A stretch of 64,000 nucleotides of DNA from assembly GCF_003627075.1 (NCBI RefSeq), contig NZ_CP032630.1:1426001-1490000 (forward strand), written 5' to 3'. Shown here piece after piece: positions 48,433 through 56,352 of this stretch. The position numbers and the translations under genes were made by a program. The DNA comes from Protaetiibacter intestinalis. GTDB taxonomy: Bacteria; Actinomycetota; Actinomycetes; Actinomycetales; Microbacteriaceae. Under the pieces are notes generated by a model, which did no database searches, was not told the DNA's origin, and saw only the letters and a list, made by a program, of their open reading frames with translations. How positions within the stretch are numbered: the first letter of the stretch is position 1; every line of letters begins with the position of its first letter.

Positions 48433-49274
48433 GCACCGCACCCGCCCGCGTCCGGATGGCCGGACTCTCGGCGACGACGGTCAAGTACGTCTCGCTCGTG
48501 ATCGGGGTGATCGTCACCCTCGTGCCGCTGTCGGCGCTGTTCATCGCGAGCTTCAAGACCTCGCAGGAGCTCGGGCAGACCGGGCCGTTCGACCTGCCCG
48601 CGAACTGGTTCAACTTCGAGAACTACGTCACGGCGTTCGTCCGGGGCGGCATGGTCGAGGGCTTCCTCAACACGACCGTCATCCTGCTGTTCTCGCTCAC
48701 CGGCACGATCCTCATCGGCACGATGGCCGCCTACGCGATCGACCGCTTCCACTTCCGGGGCAAGAAGCTCATCGTGGGGCTGTTCCTCGTGGCGACGCTC
48801 ATCCCCGGTGTCACGAGCCAGGTGGCGACGTTCCAGATCATCAACGGGCTCGGGCTCTACAACTCGATGGCCGCGCTGATCCTGCTGTTCATGGGCACCG
48901 ACATCATCTCGATCTACATCTTCATCCAGTTCATGCAGTCGATCCCCGCGTCCATCGACGAGGCCGCGATGCTCGACGGCGCCAACCGCTGGACCATCTA
49001 CTGGCGCGTGATCCTGCCGCTGCTGCGGCCCGCGATCGCGACGGTCGTCATCGTGAAGGGCATCGCGATCTACAACGAGTTCTATCTGCCGTTCCTCTAC
49101 TGGCCGTCGGAGGGCGTGATCTCCACCTCGCTGTTCCGCTTCAAGGGGCCCTTCGGCGCCCACTGGGAGACGATCGCCGCGGGCACCGTGCTCGTCATCG
49201 TGCCGACGCTCATCGCCTTCGTCTTCCTGCAGCGCTTCATCTACCGCGGTCTCGCCTCGGGGTCGGTCAAGTGA
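48429..49274 (+). CDS. sugar ABC permease, MalG type
   Basis: 281 aa, six helices. The EAA loop is IDEAAMLDGANRWTIYWRV (near residues 177-195), and the fold ends in LQRFIYRGLASGSVK. The ATG overlaps the MalF-type stop, and the beta-mannosidase GTG overlaps its own stop. It is expected to pair with the preceding permease and a shared MsiK-type ATPase. Confidence 0.9.
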   Translation: MSTAPARVRMAGLSATTVKYVSLVIGVIVTLVPLSALFIASFKTSQELGQTGPFDLPANWFNFENYVTAFVRGGMVEGFLNTTVILLFSLTGTILIGTMAAYAIDRFHFRGKKLIVGLFLVATLIPGVTSQVATFQIINGLGLYNSMAALILLFMGTDIISIYIFIQFMQSIPASIDEAAMLDGANRWTIYWRVILPLLRPAIATVVIVKGIAIYNEFYLPFLYWPSEGVISTSLFRFKGPFGAHWETIAAGTVLVIVPTLIAFVFLQRFIYRGLASGSVK

Positions 49275-51715
49275 GCGCGCGCGAACTGCACACCGGGTGG
49301 ACCGTGCGCGCCGCGGGCGGCCCGGTTCCGGATGCCGTGGGCGCCGCCGCGCTGCCGGCCGTCGTGCCCGGGGTGGTGCACCAGGCCCTGCTCGACGCGG
49401 GCCGCATCCCCGACCCCTACCTCGACGACAACGAGTCGGCGCTCGCCTGGATCGGGCTCGTCGACTGGACGTACGAGCTGGGCTTCGAGGTGACGGAGGC
49501 GGAGGCGGCCGAGGAGCGCCGCGCGCTCGTCTTCGACGGCCTCGACACGGTGGCGACCGTGCTGCTCGACGGCGAGCCGGTGGCCGAGGTCGCCGACCAG
49601 CACCGCACCCACCGCATCGAGCTGGGCGAGCAGCTCACCGCAGGCTCCCACCGGCTGACCGTCGCCTTCCGCAGTCCCGTGCGCTATGCCGACGCGCAGA
49701 GCCTCGCCCTCGGCGCCCGCCCGCGGCCCTACCCGATGCCCTTCGAGGCGATCCGCAAGTCGGCCTGCAACTTCGGCTGGGACTGGGGCATCGCCACCTT
49801 CACGAGCGGCATCTGGCGCCCCGTGCGCCTCGAGGCGTGGTCGACGGCGCGGTTCGCCGCCTCGCGGGTCGTCGCGACGCCCGAGGGCGACGGCGGCCGC
49901 ATCGCCGTCGCGGTCGAGCTCGCCACCACGGCGGTTGCCGAGCTCGAGCTGGAGCTCGAGGCGGCGGGGGAGCGGGCGGCCGCGACCGTGCCCGCGGGGG
50001 CGAGCACCGCATCCGCGACGCTCGAGCTCGCCGAGGTGGAGCGCTGGTGGCCGGTGGGCTACGGCGCGCAGCCGCTGTACGACGTGACCGTGCGCCTGCG
50101 CGCGGGTGACCGCGTGCTCGATGAGGCGCACCGCCGCGTGGGCTTCCGCACCCTGCACTGGGACACCGAACCGGACGCCGACGGCCGCCCCTTCCAGCTG
50201 GTCGTCAACGGGCAGCCGGTGTTCGTGAAGGGCGTCAACTGGATCCCCGACGACGCGCTCTTCCCACGCGTCGACCGCGCCCGCTACGCGCGTCGGCTGC
50301 GGCAGGCGGTCGCCGCGAACCTCAACCTCGTGCGGGTGTGGGGCGGCGGCATCTACGAGGACGACGCCTTCTACGAGCTGTGCGACGAGCTCGGGCTGCT
50401 CGCCTGGCAGGACTTCCTGTTCGCGTGCGCCGCCTATCCGGAGGAGGAGCCGCTGCGCTCCGAGGTCGAGGCCGAGGCGCGCGACAACGTCACCCGCATC
50501 GCGCACCACGCATCCCTCGCCCTGCTCACCGGCAACAACGAGAACCTGTGGGGCTACGAGGACTGGGACTGGAAGCGCCGTCTCGACGGCGCCACCTGGG
50601 GTGCGCACTACTACTACGAGCTGCTGCCCGCGGTGGTGGCCGAGCTCGCGCCGCACGTGCCCTACGCCCCCGGCAGCCCGTTCAGCCCGGGCGGCGAACT
50701 GCACCCGAACGACGAGACGGCGGGCTCGGTGCACCTCTGGGAGCAGTGGAACCGGCGCGACTGGCCGAGCTACCGCGAGCACACCCCGCGCTTCGTCGCC
50801 GAGTTCGGATGGCAGGGGCCGCCCACCTGGACGACCCTGCGTCGCGCGCTCTCCGACGAGCCGCTCACCCCCGAGTCGCCCGGCATGATCGTGCACCAGA
50901 AGGCGTTGGAGGGCAACCAGAAGCTCTCCGACGGCCTGCTCGCCCACTACCGGGTGCCGCGCGACATGGAGGACTGGCACTGGGCCATGCAGCTCAACCA
51001 GGCCAACGCCGTGGGCGCCGCCCTCGACCACTTCCGCTCGCACGCGCCGCACACCTCGGGTGCGATCGTGTGGCAGCTCAACGACTGCTGGCCCGTCACC
51101 TCGTGGGCGGCGATCGACGGCGACGGGCGCGAGAAGCCGCTCTTCCACGCGCTGCAGAACGCCTTCGCGCCGCGCGTGGTCACGATCCAGCCGCGTCAGG
51201 ACGGGCTCGTCGCCGTGGTCGGCAACGACACGGCCGAAGGATGGGAGGGCGACCTCGTCCTGACGCGGCTCGGCTACGACGGCGCACCGCTCGCCTCGGC
51301 CACCGTGGCGGTGTCGCTCGCGCCGCGCTCCTCGGCGACCGTTGCGCTTCCCGCGGAGGTCGCGGCGGCATCCGACGCGGCCTCCGAGCTCGCGCTCGCG
51401 GAGCTCGACGGGGTGCGCGGCACCTGGTTCTTCGCCGAGCCGCGCGACTCCGCGCTGCCGGCGGCCGACGCGGCCGTCGCCGTGGAGCGGGCCGACGACG
51501 GCACCGCGGTGACCGTCACGGCATCCGTGCTGCTGCGCGACGTGACCCTGCTCGTCGACAAGCTGCATCCGGATGCCGCGGTCGACCGCGGGCTCGTCAC
51601 CCTGCTGCCGGGCGAGTCGGCGCGGTTCACGGTGCGCGGGGTCGACGGCCTCACCGTGGATGCCGTGGCCGCCCCCGGCGTGCTGCGCTCCGGCAACCAG
51701 CTGGTGACGCGATGA
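49271..51715 (+). CDS. GH2 beta-mannosidase
   Basis: 814 aa, cytoplasmic. It removes terminal beta-mannose from manno-oligosaccharides or Man-beta-GlcNAc units. The jelly-roll start ends with the beta-mannosidase hallmark CNFGWDWG (166-173). Next come RVWGGGIYEDDAFYELCDE (near 355), the acid/base Glu in TGNNENLWG (near 421) and the nucleophile Glu in AEFGWQGPPTW (near 512). These motifs set it apart from GH2 beta-galactosidases. The GTG start overlaps the permease stop. Confidence 0.93.
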   Translation: MSARELHTGWTVRAAGGPVPDAVGAAALPAVVPGVVHQALLDAGRIPDPYLDDNESALAWIGLVDWTYELGFEVTEAEAAEERRALVFDGLDTVATVLLDGEPVAEVADQHRTHRIELGEQLTAGSHRLTVAFRSPVRYADAQSLALGARPRPYPMPFEAIRKSACNFGWDWGIATFTSGIWRPVRLEAWSTARFAASRVVATPEGDGGRIAVAVELATTAVAELELELEAAGERAAATVPAGASTASATLELAEVERWWPVGYGAQPLYDVTVRLRAGDRVLDEAHRRVGFRTLHWDTEPDADGRPFQLVVNGQPVFVKGVNWIPDDALFPRVDRARYARRLRQAVAANLNLVRVWGGGIYEDDAFYELCDELGLLAWQDFLFACAAYPEEEPLRSEVEAEARDNVTRIAHHASLALLTGNNENLWGYEDWDWKRRLDGATWGAHYYYELLPAVVAELAPHVPYAPGSPFSPGGELHPNDETAGSVHLWEQWNRRDWPSYREHTPRFVAEFGWQGPPTWTTLRRALSDEPLTPESPGMIVHQKALEGNQKLSDGLLAHYRVPRDMEDWHWAMQLNQANAVGAALDHFRSHAPHTSGAIVWQLNDCWPVTSWAAIDGDGREKPLFHALQNAFAPRVVTIQPRQDGLVAVVGNDTAEGWEGDLVLTRLGYDGAPLASATVAVSLAPRSSATVALPAEVAAASDAASELALAELDGVRGTWFFAEPRDSALPAADAAVAVERADDGTAVTVTASVLLRDVTLLVDKLHPDAAVDRGLVTLLPGESARFTVRGVDGLTVDAVAAPGVLRSGNQLVTR

Positions 51716-52680
51716 GCGGCCGCATCCCGGGCGACCCGATCGCCGGCATGACGTGGGGCTGGGTCGGCACCCGCGGAACCTGGGCCACTCCGGAGGCGGC
51801 CTCGTCGATGCGGGCGATGGCCGAGCACGGCGTCACCTGGACGGCGATCGCCTACGCGGCCGAGCAGGCGCACATCTTCTCGACCGAGATCCCGTACGAC
51901 CGGGAGCCGACGGTGACCGACGACGAGATCGTGTGGGCGATCCGCGAGGCGCACGCGCTCGGGCTGACGGTGTGCCTGAAGCCGGTCGTGAACGTGGCCG
52001 ACGGCACCTGGCGCGCCCACATCGGCTTCTTCGACCACGAGGTGCCGGGCGAGGCGACCTGGGCTCAGTGGTTCGCGAGCTACACGGAGTTCATCCTGCA
52101 CGCGGCCCGCATCGCCGAGGCCGAGGGCTGCGCGATGCTCTGCGTCGGCTGCGAGATGGTGCGCGCCGACGGGCAGGAGGCGCACTGGCGCGCGCTCATC
52201 GCGGCCGTGCGCGAGGTGTACTCGGGGCTCGTCACCTACAACTGCGACAAGTACCAGGAGGACCGCCTCAGCTGGTGGGACGCCGTCGACGTGATCTCGT
52301 CGAGCGGCTACTACCCGATCGACAGCTGGCAGGCACAGCTCGACCGCATCGAGCCGGTCGTCGCGGCATCCGGCAAGCCGTTCTTCTTCATGGAGGCGGG
52401 CTGCCCCTCGCGCACCGGCTCGGCGCAGCTGCCGAACGACTGGAACCTGCCGGGGGAGCCGTCGGGCGAGGAGCAGCTGCGCTACTACGAGACGATGTTC
52501 GCCGCCGTCGAGGCGCGGCCCTGGGTGCGCGGGCTCATGCTCTGGGACTGGCCGGCGCACTTGTACGCTGAGGGGGCGGCGGCCGGCAACGACGACTACT
52601 GCCCGTACGGCAAGCCGGCGGGCGCGTTCATGGCGGCCCGCTATCGCGACTGGACCTCGAGGAGCACGGAGCACGCATGA
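51712..52680 (+). CDS. GH113-like glycosidase (beta-mannanase type)
   Basis: 322 aa, TIM-barrel glycosidase of the GH113/clan A style; no signal peptide, so intracellular. It begins MTWGWVGTRGTW, and has LTVCLKPVVNV and a candidate acid/base region CVGCEMVRAD (near residue 143). The candidate nucleophile is in FFFMEAGCPS (near 225), and LMLWDWPAHLY is near 284. The two glutamates at strand ends 4 and 7 fit retaining beta-mannanases. It overlaps the GH2 and kinase genes. Endo versus exo action cannot be told. Confidence 0.78.
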   Translation: MSGRIPGDPIAGMTWGWVGTRGTWATPEAASSMRAMAEHGVTWTAIAYAAEQAHIFSTEIPYDREPTVTDDEIVWAIREAHALGLTVCLKPVVNVADGTWRAHIGFFDHEVPGEATWAQWFASYTEFILHAARIAEAEGCAMLCVGCEMVRADGQEAHWRALIAAVREVYSGLVTYNCDKYQEDRLSWWDAVDVISSSGYYPIDSWQAQLDRIEPVVAASGKPFFFMEAGCPSRTGSAQLPNDWNLPGEPSGEEQLRYYETMFAAVEARPWVRGLMLWDWPAHLYAEGAAAGNDDYCPYGKPAGAFMAARYRDWTSRSTEHA

Positions 52681-53579
52681 CCGACGCCGTCTCGCTCGCC
52701 CTCGACGCGGGTCAGACCGGCATCAAGGTGCGTGTCTCGCGCGCGGGCGCCGCGCCCGTCGACCGGGGGTTCCCCGGCATCCGCACGGATGCGCCCCTGC
52801 TGCCGCAGCTGGCGGAGGTGGCGCGGGTCGCCTCGGTCGGCGCGCCCGTCGAGGTGCTCGCCGCGGGCGTCTCGGGGCTGACCTCGGCCGAGGACGACGC
52901 CGCGGAGCTGCGCGCCCTCGTGCACGAGCTGACCCCCGGGCGCGTGCTGCTGACGCACGACTCGGTGAGCTCGTTCCTCGGCACGCTCGGCGACCAGCAC
53001 GGCGCGGTCGTCGCCTCCGGCACCGGCGTGGTGACCCTCGCCGTCGGCCCCGGCGGGGTGGCGCGCGTCGACGGCTGGGGCTACCTCATGGGCGACGCGG
53101 GCAGCGGGTTCTGGCTCGGCCGGGCGGCGCTCGACGCGGTCATGCGCGCCCACGACGGTCGCGGCCCCGCGACCTCGCTCACCGAGGTGGTGCAGGCGCG
53201 CTGGCCGGTGCTCGAGGACGCCTACGTGCAGCTGCAGTCGGATGCCGCCCGCGTGAGCGTGGTCGCCTGGTTCGCCGAGGCGGTCGCGGCGCGCGCCGAC
53301 ACGGATGCGGTGGCCGCCGGCATCTGCGCCTCGGCCGCCGAGGAGCTCGCCCTGTCGGTGACGACGGCCCTGCGCCGCGTCGACGCCGCCCCCGTGGTGA
53401 GCGCCATCGGCGGCGTCTTCCGCGGCGCCGCGGTGCGTTCGGGCTTCGAGGAGCTGCTGCGTGCCGTGCACCCCGAGGTGCGCTTCGAGGCGCCCCACGG
53501 CTCCGGCCTCGACGGGGTGGCGGCGCTCGCCGCCCTCGCCGACGGCCACCCCCTCCGCACCCTCGTCTCCGAGGCGTAG
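52677..53579 (+). CDS. BadF/BadG-type sugar kinase (N-acetylglucosamine kinase-like)
   Basis: 300 aa ASKHA-fold kinase. Phosphate 1 motif LDAGQTGIKVRV (near residue 10), phosphate 2 region VVASGTGVVTLAV with GWGYLMGDAGSGFWLGRAAL, and adenosine motif VVSAIGGVFRGA. The GDAGSG signature is characteristic of GlcNAc kinase-like BadF proteins. Being last in the mannoside operon it would phosphorylate a released sugar: GlcNAc, mannose or glucosamine. It ends before repeat copy C and a convergent regulator gene. Confidence 0.85.
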   Translation: MTDAVSLALDAGQTGIKVRVSRAGAAPVDRGFPGIRTDAPLLPQLAEVARVASVGAPVEVLAAGVSGLTSAEDDAAELRALVHELTPGRVLLTHDSVSSFLGTLGDQHGAVVASGTGVVTLAVGPGGVARVDGWGYLMGDAGSGFWLGRAALDAVMRAHDGRGPATSLTEVVQARWPVLEDAYVQLQSDAARVSVVAWFAEAVAARADTDAVAAGICASAAEELALSVTTALRRVDAAPVVSAIGGVFRGAAVRSGFEELLRAVHPEVRFEAPHGSGLDGVAALAALADGHPLRTLVSEA

Positions 53580-53589
53580 TCCCCTCCCG

Positions 53590-53680
53590 CGGGTTGAGTA
53601 GCCGCGAAGCGGCCCCCTCCCGTTGGTTGAGTAGCCGCGAAGCGGCGTATCGAAACCCATGCACACGTGCAGCAGAGGCC
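53590..53680. repeat. composite dispersed repeat, copy C (truncated)
   Basis: Two arms in a row start GGTTGAGTAGCCGCGAAGCG (from 53591) and GGTTGAGTAGCCGCGAAGCG (from 53624), the second with TATCGAAACCC. A shortened core ATGCACACGTGCAGCAG then AGGCCTCAGC follows, ending at the stop codon of the convergent winged-helix gene. The central hairpin and right arm found in copies A and B are missing. Confidence 0.8.
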
Positions 53681-54313
53681 TCAGCTGATCACCGTCACAT
53701 CCGGATGCGGGTCGAGCCGGTACCCCCGCCCCCGCACGGTGCGGATCACCTCCGCGTACGGCGCGATCCGCCGACGCAGCCGCTGCAGGTACACGTCGAT
53801 GGTGCGCTCCCCGATGTCGTCGGGGTTGTCGGTGTCGGTGAGCGCGACGAGCAGTGAGCGTCGGTCGTGCACGACGCCCTGGTGGCGGACCAGGTGGTTG
53901 AGCAGCGCCTGCTCGCGGTAGGTGAGGTGCACGGCGGAGCCGTCGACGCTCACCCGGTGCCGGGCCAGGTCCACCACCACGCCGTGCTGCGGGGTCGGCG
54001 CCGGCGCCGGGGCGCGGCTCACCGTCGGCTCGCCGAGGGCGGTGCGCACGACGTCGAGCGGCGCCGCATCCTCACCCTCGGGGGCGAGCACGACGGAGGC
54101 GAAGGTCGCCGCCCCGGGGATGTCGGTGAGCGCGCGCTGCACGTCGGAGACGAGCGTCGCGACGTCGACGCCCGCGGCATCCGCTGTCGCCCCGTCGAGC
54201 CCGACGTAGATGCCGAAGCCGCGGAACTCGAGGCCGGCGGGTGCGGCGATCGGCGCGCCGGGGCGCGGGCGGCTGCCCGCCTCCCAGGGGATCGCGACGT
54301 ACTCGACCGTCAT
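53681..54313 (-). CDS. winged-helix regulator without receiver domain
   Basis: 210 aa. The C-terminal OmpR/PhoB-type DNA-binding domain (about 110-205) contains VHLTYREQALLNHLVRHQG, then GERTIDVYLQRLRRRI and TVRGRGYRLDP. The N-terminal about 95 residues (YVAIPWEAG..., FRGFGIYVGLDG) are not a phospho-receiver and lack its Asp/Lys pattern; I do not recognise the domain. A Pro/Ala linker joins the two. The gene ends against repeat copy C. It may sense a ligand or a protein partner. Confidence 0.8.
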   Translation of the reverse strand: MTVEYVAIPWEAGSRPRPGAPIAAPAGLEFRGFGIYVGLDGATADAAGVDVATLVSDVQRALTDIPGAATFASVVLAPEGEDAAPLDVVRTALGEPTVSRAPAPAPTPQHGVVVDLARHRVSVDGSAVHLTYREQALLNHLVRHQGVVHDRRSLLVALTDTDNPDDIGERTIDVYLQRLRRRIAPYAEVIRTVRGRGYRLDPHPDVTVIS

Positions 54314-54352
54314 GCGCTCGAGTCTCCCCGACCCGCCGCGACCGGCGCCAAC

Positions 54353-54404
54353 GTCGTGTCACAGTGCGACGGTGTGCGACGAAACACGACACTGTGTGAC
54401 GTCG
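54353..54404. repeat. overlapping short inverted repeats upstream of the winged-helix gene
   Basis: GTCGTGT (54353-54359) pairs with ACACGAC (54384-54390), and CACAGTG (54360-54366, read from C) pairs with CACTGTG (54390-54396). The 98-bp gap may be the winged-helix promoter with operators, or the end of the upstream metallopeptidase transcript. Confidence 0.4.
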
Positions 54405-54411
54405 CGCCCGC

Positions 54412-55452
54412 TCAGCGCGTGGGGCTGTACGGGGTGACGAGCCGGTGGATGAAGTCGAGTTTCGCGTGCACCGGCTGCGAGAGCTCGAAGGGGTAGAGGT
54501 CGCGCTGGCCCATCGCCCGGTTCACCCGGTTGAAGAACAGCGACACCCACTCCCAGTCGTGCAGCATCTGCTCGGTGGTCTCCTGCGTGTAGTCGGCGTC
54601 GGGCACGATGTCGTGGTCGACGATGCCCGACACCCGGGACGCGTCGAGCACCATGCCGGCGGCGGCCGCGGTGGCGAGGGTGTTGCGGATGTGCAGGTAG
54701 TGGGCGAAGCACTCGGCGAAGTCCTCCCACGGGTGCATCGTCGCGTACTCGGAGATGAAGGAGGTGCGCCAGCCCTCCGGGGCACCGACGCTGTAGTGGC
54801 GGTCGAGCGCCTCGCGGTAGCTGGCGCGCTCGTCGCCGAACAGGGCCCGGCACTCATCCCACAGAGCATCCGTGGTGAGCAGCACGCGCTGGTAGTAGTG
54901 GCCGATCTCGTGCCGGAAGTGCCCGAGCATGGTGCGGTACGGCTCGCCGAGCGAGACCCGCAGCGCCTCGCGGCGGGCGTCGAGGGTCTCGGCGAGGTCG
55001 ATCGTGATGATGCCGTTCGCGTGCCCGATCATGACGGGTGCGTTCTCGGAGAGGCTGGAGAGCAGGTCGAAGCCGAGCCCGCCCTCCTGCTCGTAGTACG
55101 GCGTGATGGGCAGCCCGAGCTCGAACAGCTGCACCATGAGGCGGCGTTTGGCGACCCCGGCATCCGCGAGCTTCTCCCACGCGACGGTGTCGCTCTGCGG
55201 CGGCAGCCGGCGGCTCGTGCTGCACGAGAAGCAGCGCCCGGTGCCGGCGCTCTCGTCGACGAGCCAGTTGCAGCCCCACGCGCGGTTGCCGCACGGGAAC
55301 CAGCGCTCGCCGTCGATCTCGATGCCGGCCGAGTCAGCGAGCTGGTAGCTGAGGCTCGGCGGGTGGTAGCCGAGGGGGGCGTCGCAGTGCCGGCAGCCGA
55401 GCTCGTCGAGGAACACGAACTGCCCGCAGCGGGGGCATCGGGGCACGGCCAC
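54412..55452 (-). CDS. zinc-ribbon metallopeptidase-like protein
   Basis: 346 aa. The start RCPRCGQFVFLDELGCRHCD is a C4 zinc ribbon. A second Cys group is FPCGNRAWGCNW...GRCFSC. The catalytic domain carries FRHEIGHYYQ (HExxH, near residue 184) and a downstream acidic MHPWEDFAECFAHYLH, which supplies the third zinc ligand. This matches the putative zinc-binding metallopeptidase (DUF2248/Peptidase_Mx) family. The GTG at 55452 has a TANNNT box 6 nt upstream. No signal peptide is seen. The physiological substrate is unknown. Confidence 0.85.
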   Translation of the reverse strand: MAVPRCPRCGQFVFLDELGCRHCDAPLGYHPPSLSYQLADSAGIEIDGERWFPCGNRAWGCNWLVDESAGTGRCFSCSTSRRLPPQSDTVAWEKLADAGVAKRRLMVQLFELGLPITPYYEQEGGLGFDLLSSLSENAPVMIGHANGIITIDLAETLDARREALRVSLGEPYRTMLGHFRHEIGHYYQRVLLTTDALWDECRALFGDERASYREALDRHYSVGAPEGWRTSFISEYATMHPWEDFAECFAHYLHIRNTLATAAAAGMVLDASRVSGIVDHDIVPDADYTQETTEQMLHDWEWVSLFFNRVNRAMGQRDLYPFELSQPVHAKLDFIHRLVTPYSPTR

Positions 55453-55458
55453 GCTCGG

Positions 55459-55464
55459 AGTCTA
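55459..55464 (-). promoter_or_regulatory. -10 box TAGACT of leaderless metallopeptidase gene
   Basis: On the minus strand TAGACT, then CCGAGC, then the GTG at 55452. The rest of the gap 55465-55600 shows no gene. Confidence 0.6.
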
Positions 55465-55600
55465 GGCCGGATGCATGCGCCCGACGCGCTGTCAATCCCC
55501 TCCCGCGCGGGGGCGCCCCGCTGAGCGCGGTCGACGGCGACTGACATCCTGCGCCCGCTTCGGTCTCGGGTGCGTGTCCCGAGCACGCGCGTCGCCCTGA

Positions 55601-55606
55601 TATAGT
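55601..55606 (+). promoter_or_regulatory. -10 box TATAGT upstream of tRNA-Arg
   Basis: TATAGT lies 25 nt before the tRNA 5' end. No clear -35 is seen. Confidence 0.6.
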
Positions 55607-55631
55607 CGTCAGGTTGACCTCGCGTCGACAT

Positions 55632-55704
55632 GCGCCCGTAGCTCAATGGATAGAGCATCTGACTACGGATCAGAAGGTTGGGGGTTCGAGTCCCTCCGGG
55701 CGCA
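55632..55704 (+). tRNA. tRNA-Arg (anticodon ACG)
   Basis: 73 nt. GCGCCCG (55632-55638) pairs with CGGGCGC (55697-55703), discriminator A at 55704. The anticodon loop CTACGGA gives ACG, edited to ICG to read CGU/CGC/CGA. CCA is not encoded. Confidence 0.95.
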
Positions 55705-55711
55705 CAGTGTG

Positions 55712-55736
55712 AAAGCCCGGCCATCGGCCGGGCTTT
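55712..55736 (+). terminator. terminator after tRNA-Arg
   Basis: AAAGCCCGGCC (55712-55722) pairs with GGCCGGGCTTT (55726-55736) around a 3-nt loop. Confidence 0.88.
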
Positions 55737-55753
55737 CGTCGTTGGTGGCGAGT

Positions 55754-55834
55754 GTCTCGACCACCCGGGGTGGGAGCCGTCGTAACCATAGGTGGTCGAG
55801 GAGCGCCCGGCGCAGCCGGACGCGTCTCGAGACC
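55754..55834. repeat. divergent member of the dispersed repeat family, copy D
   Basis: GGTGGTCGAGGAGCGCCCGG (from 55791) continues through a small GCCCGGCGCAGCCGG stem to GCGTCTCGAGACC at 55834. This is the TCGAGGAG/CTCGAGACC variant of the TTGAGTAG/TATCGAAACC arms. A reversed half-arm GTCTCGACCACC lies at 55754-55765. It lies between tRNA-Arg and the convergent DUF2510 gene. Confidence 0.7.
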
Positions 55835-55870
55835 GCGCACGGACGGTCGGCGATGCCTCCGCACCGAAGC

Positions 55871-56257
55871 TCAGACGAGCTTCTCGAACACCATGGTCGC
55901 CTGGATACGGTCGCCTCCGCCGAAGCCGGTGCTGCCCGACGACGCCGTCGTGATGGTGTGGAGGCGGTAGCCGAGCGCCGCCTGAGCATTGATCGCCCGC
56001 TCGAGCTCGGTGAGGTTGCCCGATCCCGTTCCGAAGAACTTCTCCTTGAGCACCACCTGGAGGACGACGTAGCTCATGCCCGTTGGTGCCGGGCGTGGCT
56101 GGGCGCCCGAAACGGCGTCCGCTTGTGCTCGTTCGACGAAGCCGCCGATCCCACCGCCGGTGGCGGGGTCCTGATACTGATCGGTCCAGGCGGCGCCATC
56201 CCACCAGCGCTGCCGCCCCTGACCGTCGTCGTACCACCCAGCCTGAGCCTTCGCCAT
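55871..56257 (-). CDS. DUF2510 - DUF4177 protein
   Basis: 128 aa. The DUF2510 motif AGWYDDGQGRQRWWDGAAWT (residues 6-25) is common on actinobacterial membrane or secreted proteins. The C-terminal about 70 residues (YVVLQVVLKEKFFG, ELERAINAQAALGYRLH, GGDRIQATMVFEKL) match DUF4177, a small phage/bacterial domain of unknown function. It has no membrane segment. GAAGGAGG precedes the ATG at 56257. Confidence 0.85.
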   Translation of the reverse strand: MAKAQAGWYDDGQGRQRWWDGAAWTDQYQDPATGGGIGGFVERAQADAVSGAQPRPAPTGMSYVVLQVVLKEKFFGTGSGNLTELERAINAQAALGYRLHTITTASSGSTGFGGGDRIQATMVFEKLV

Positions 56258-56293
56258 GAGAGCCTCCTTCGGTTCGCGGCACGTCGTCGCGCG

Positions 56294-56299
56294 ACTCTA
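56294..56299 (-). promoter_or_regulatory. -10 box TAGAGT of the DUF2510 gene
   Basis: On the minus strand TAGAGT lies about 36 nt before the start, leaving a normal leader with a GAAGGAGG ribosome site. Confidence 0.4.
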
Positions 56300-56352
56300 T
56301 CCAGAGACCAGGGGCGCCGTCCATCGTCACGGCGCCGAGTGGCGAAAGCCCT

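Noticed and set aside
49241..51568. 775-codon minus-strand frame
   Set aside because: Antisense to the beta-mannosidase gene, whose catalytic motifs are all present on the plus strand.
53179..53666. Minus-strand ORFs starting in repeat copy C (and similar ones in copies A and B)
   Set aside because: Their starts come from the dispersed repeat and their bodies are antisense to the kinase gene.
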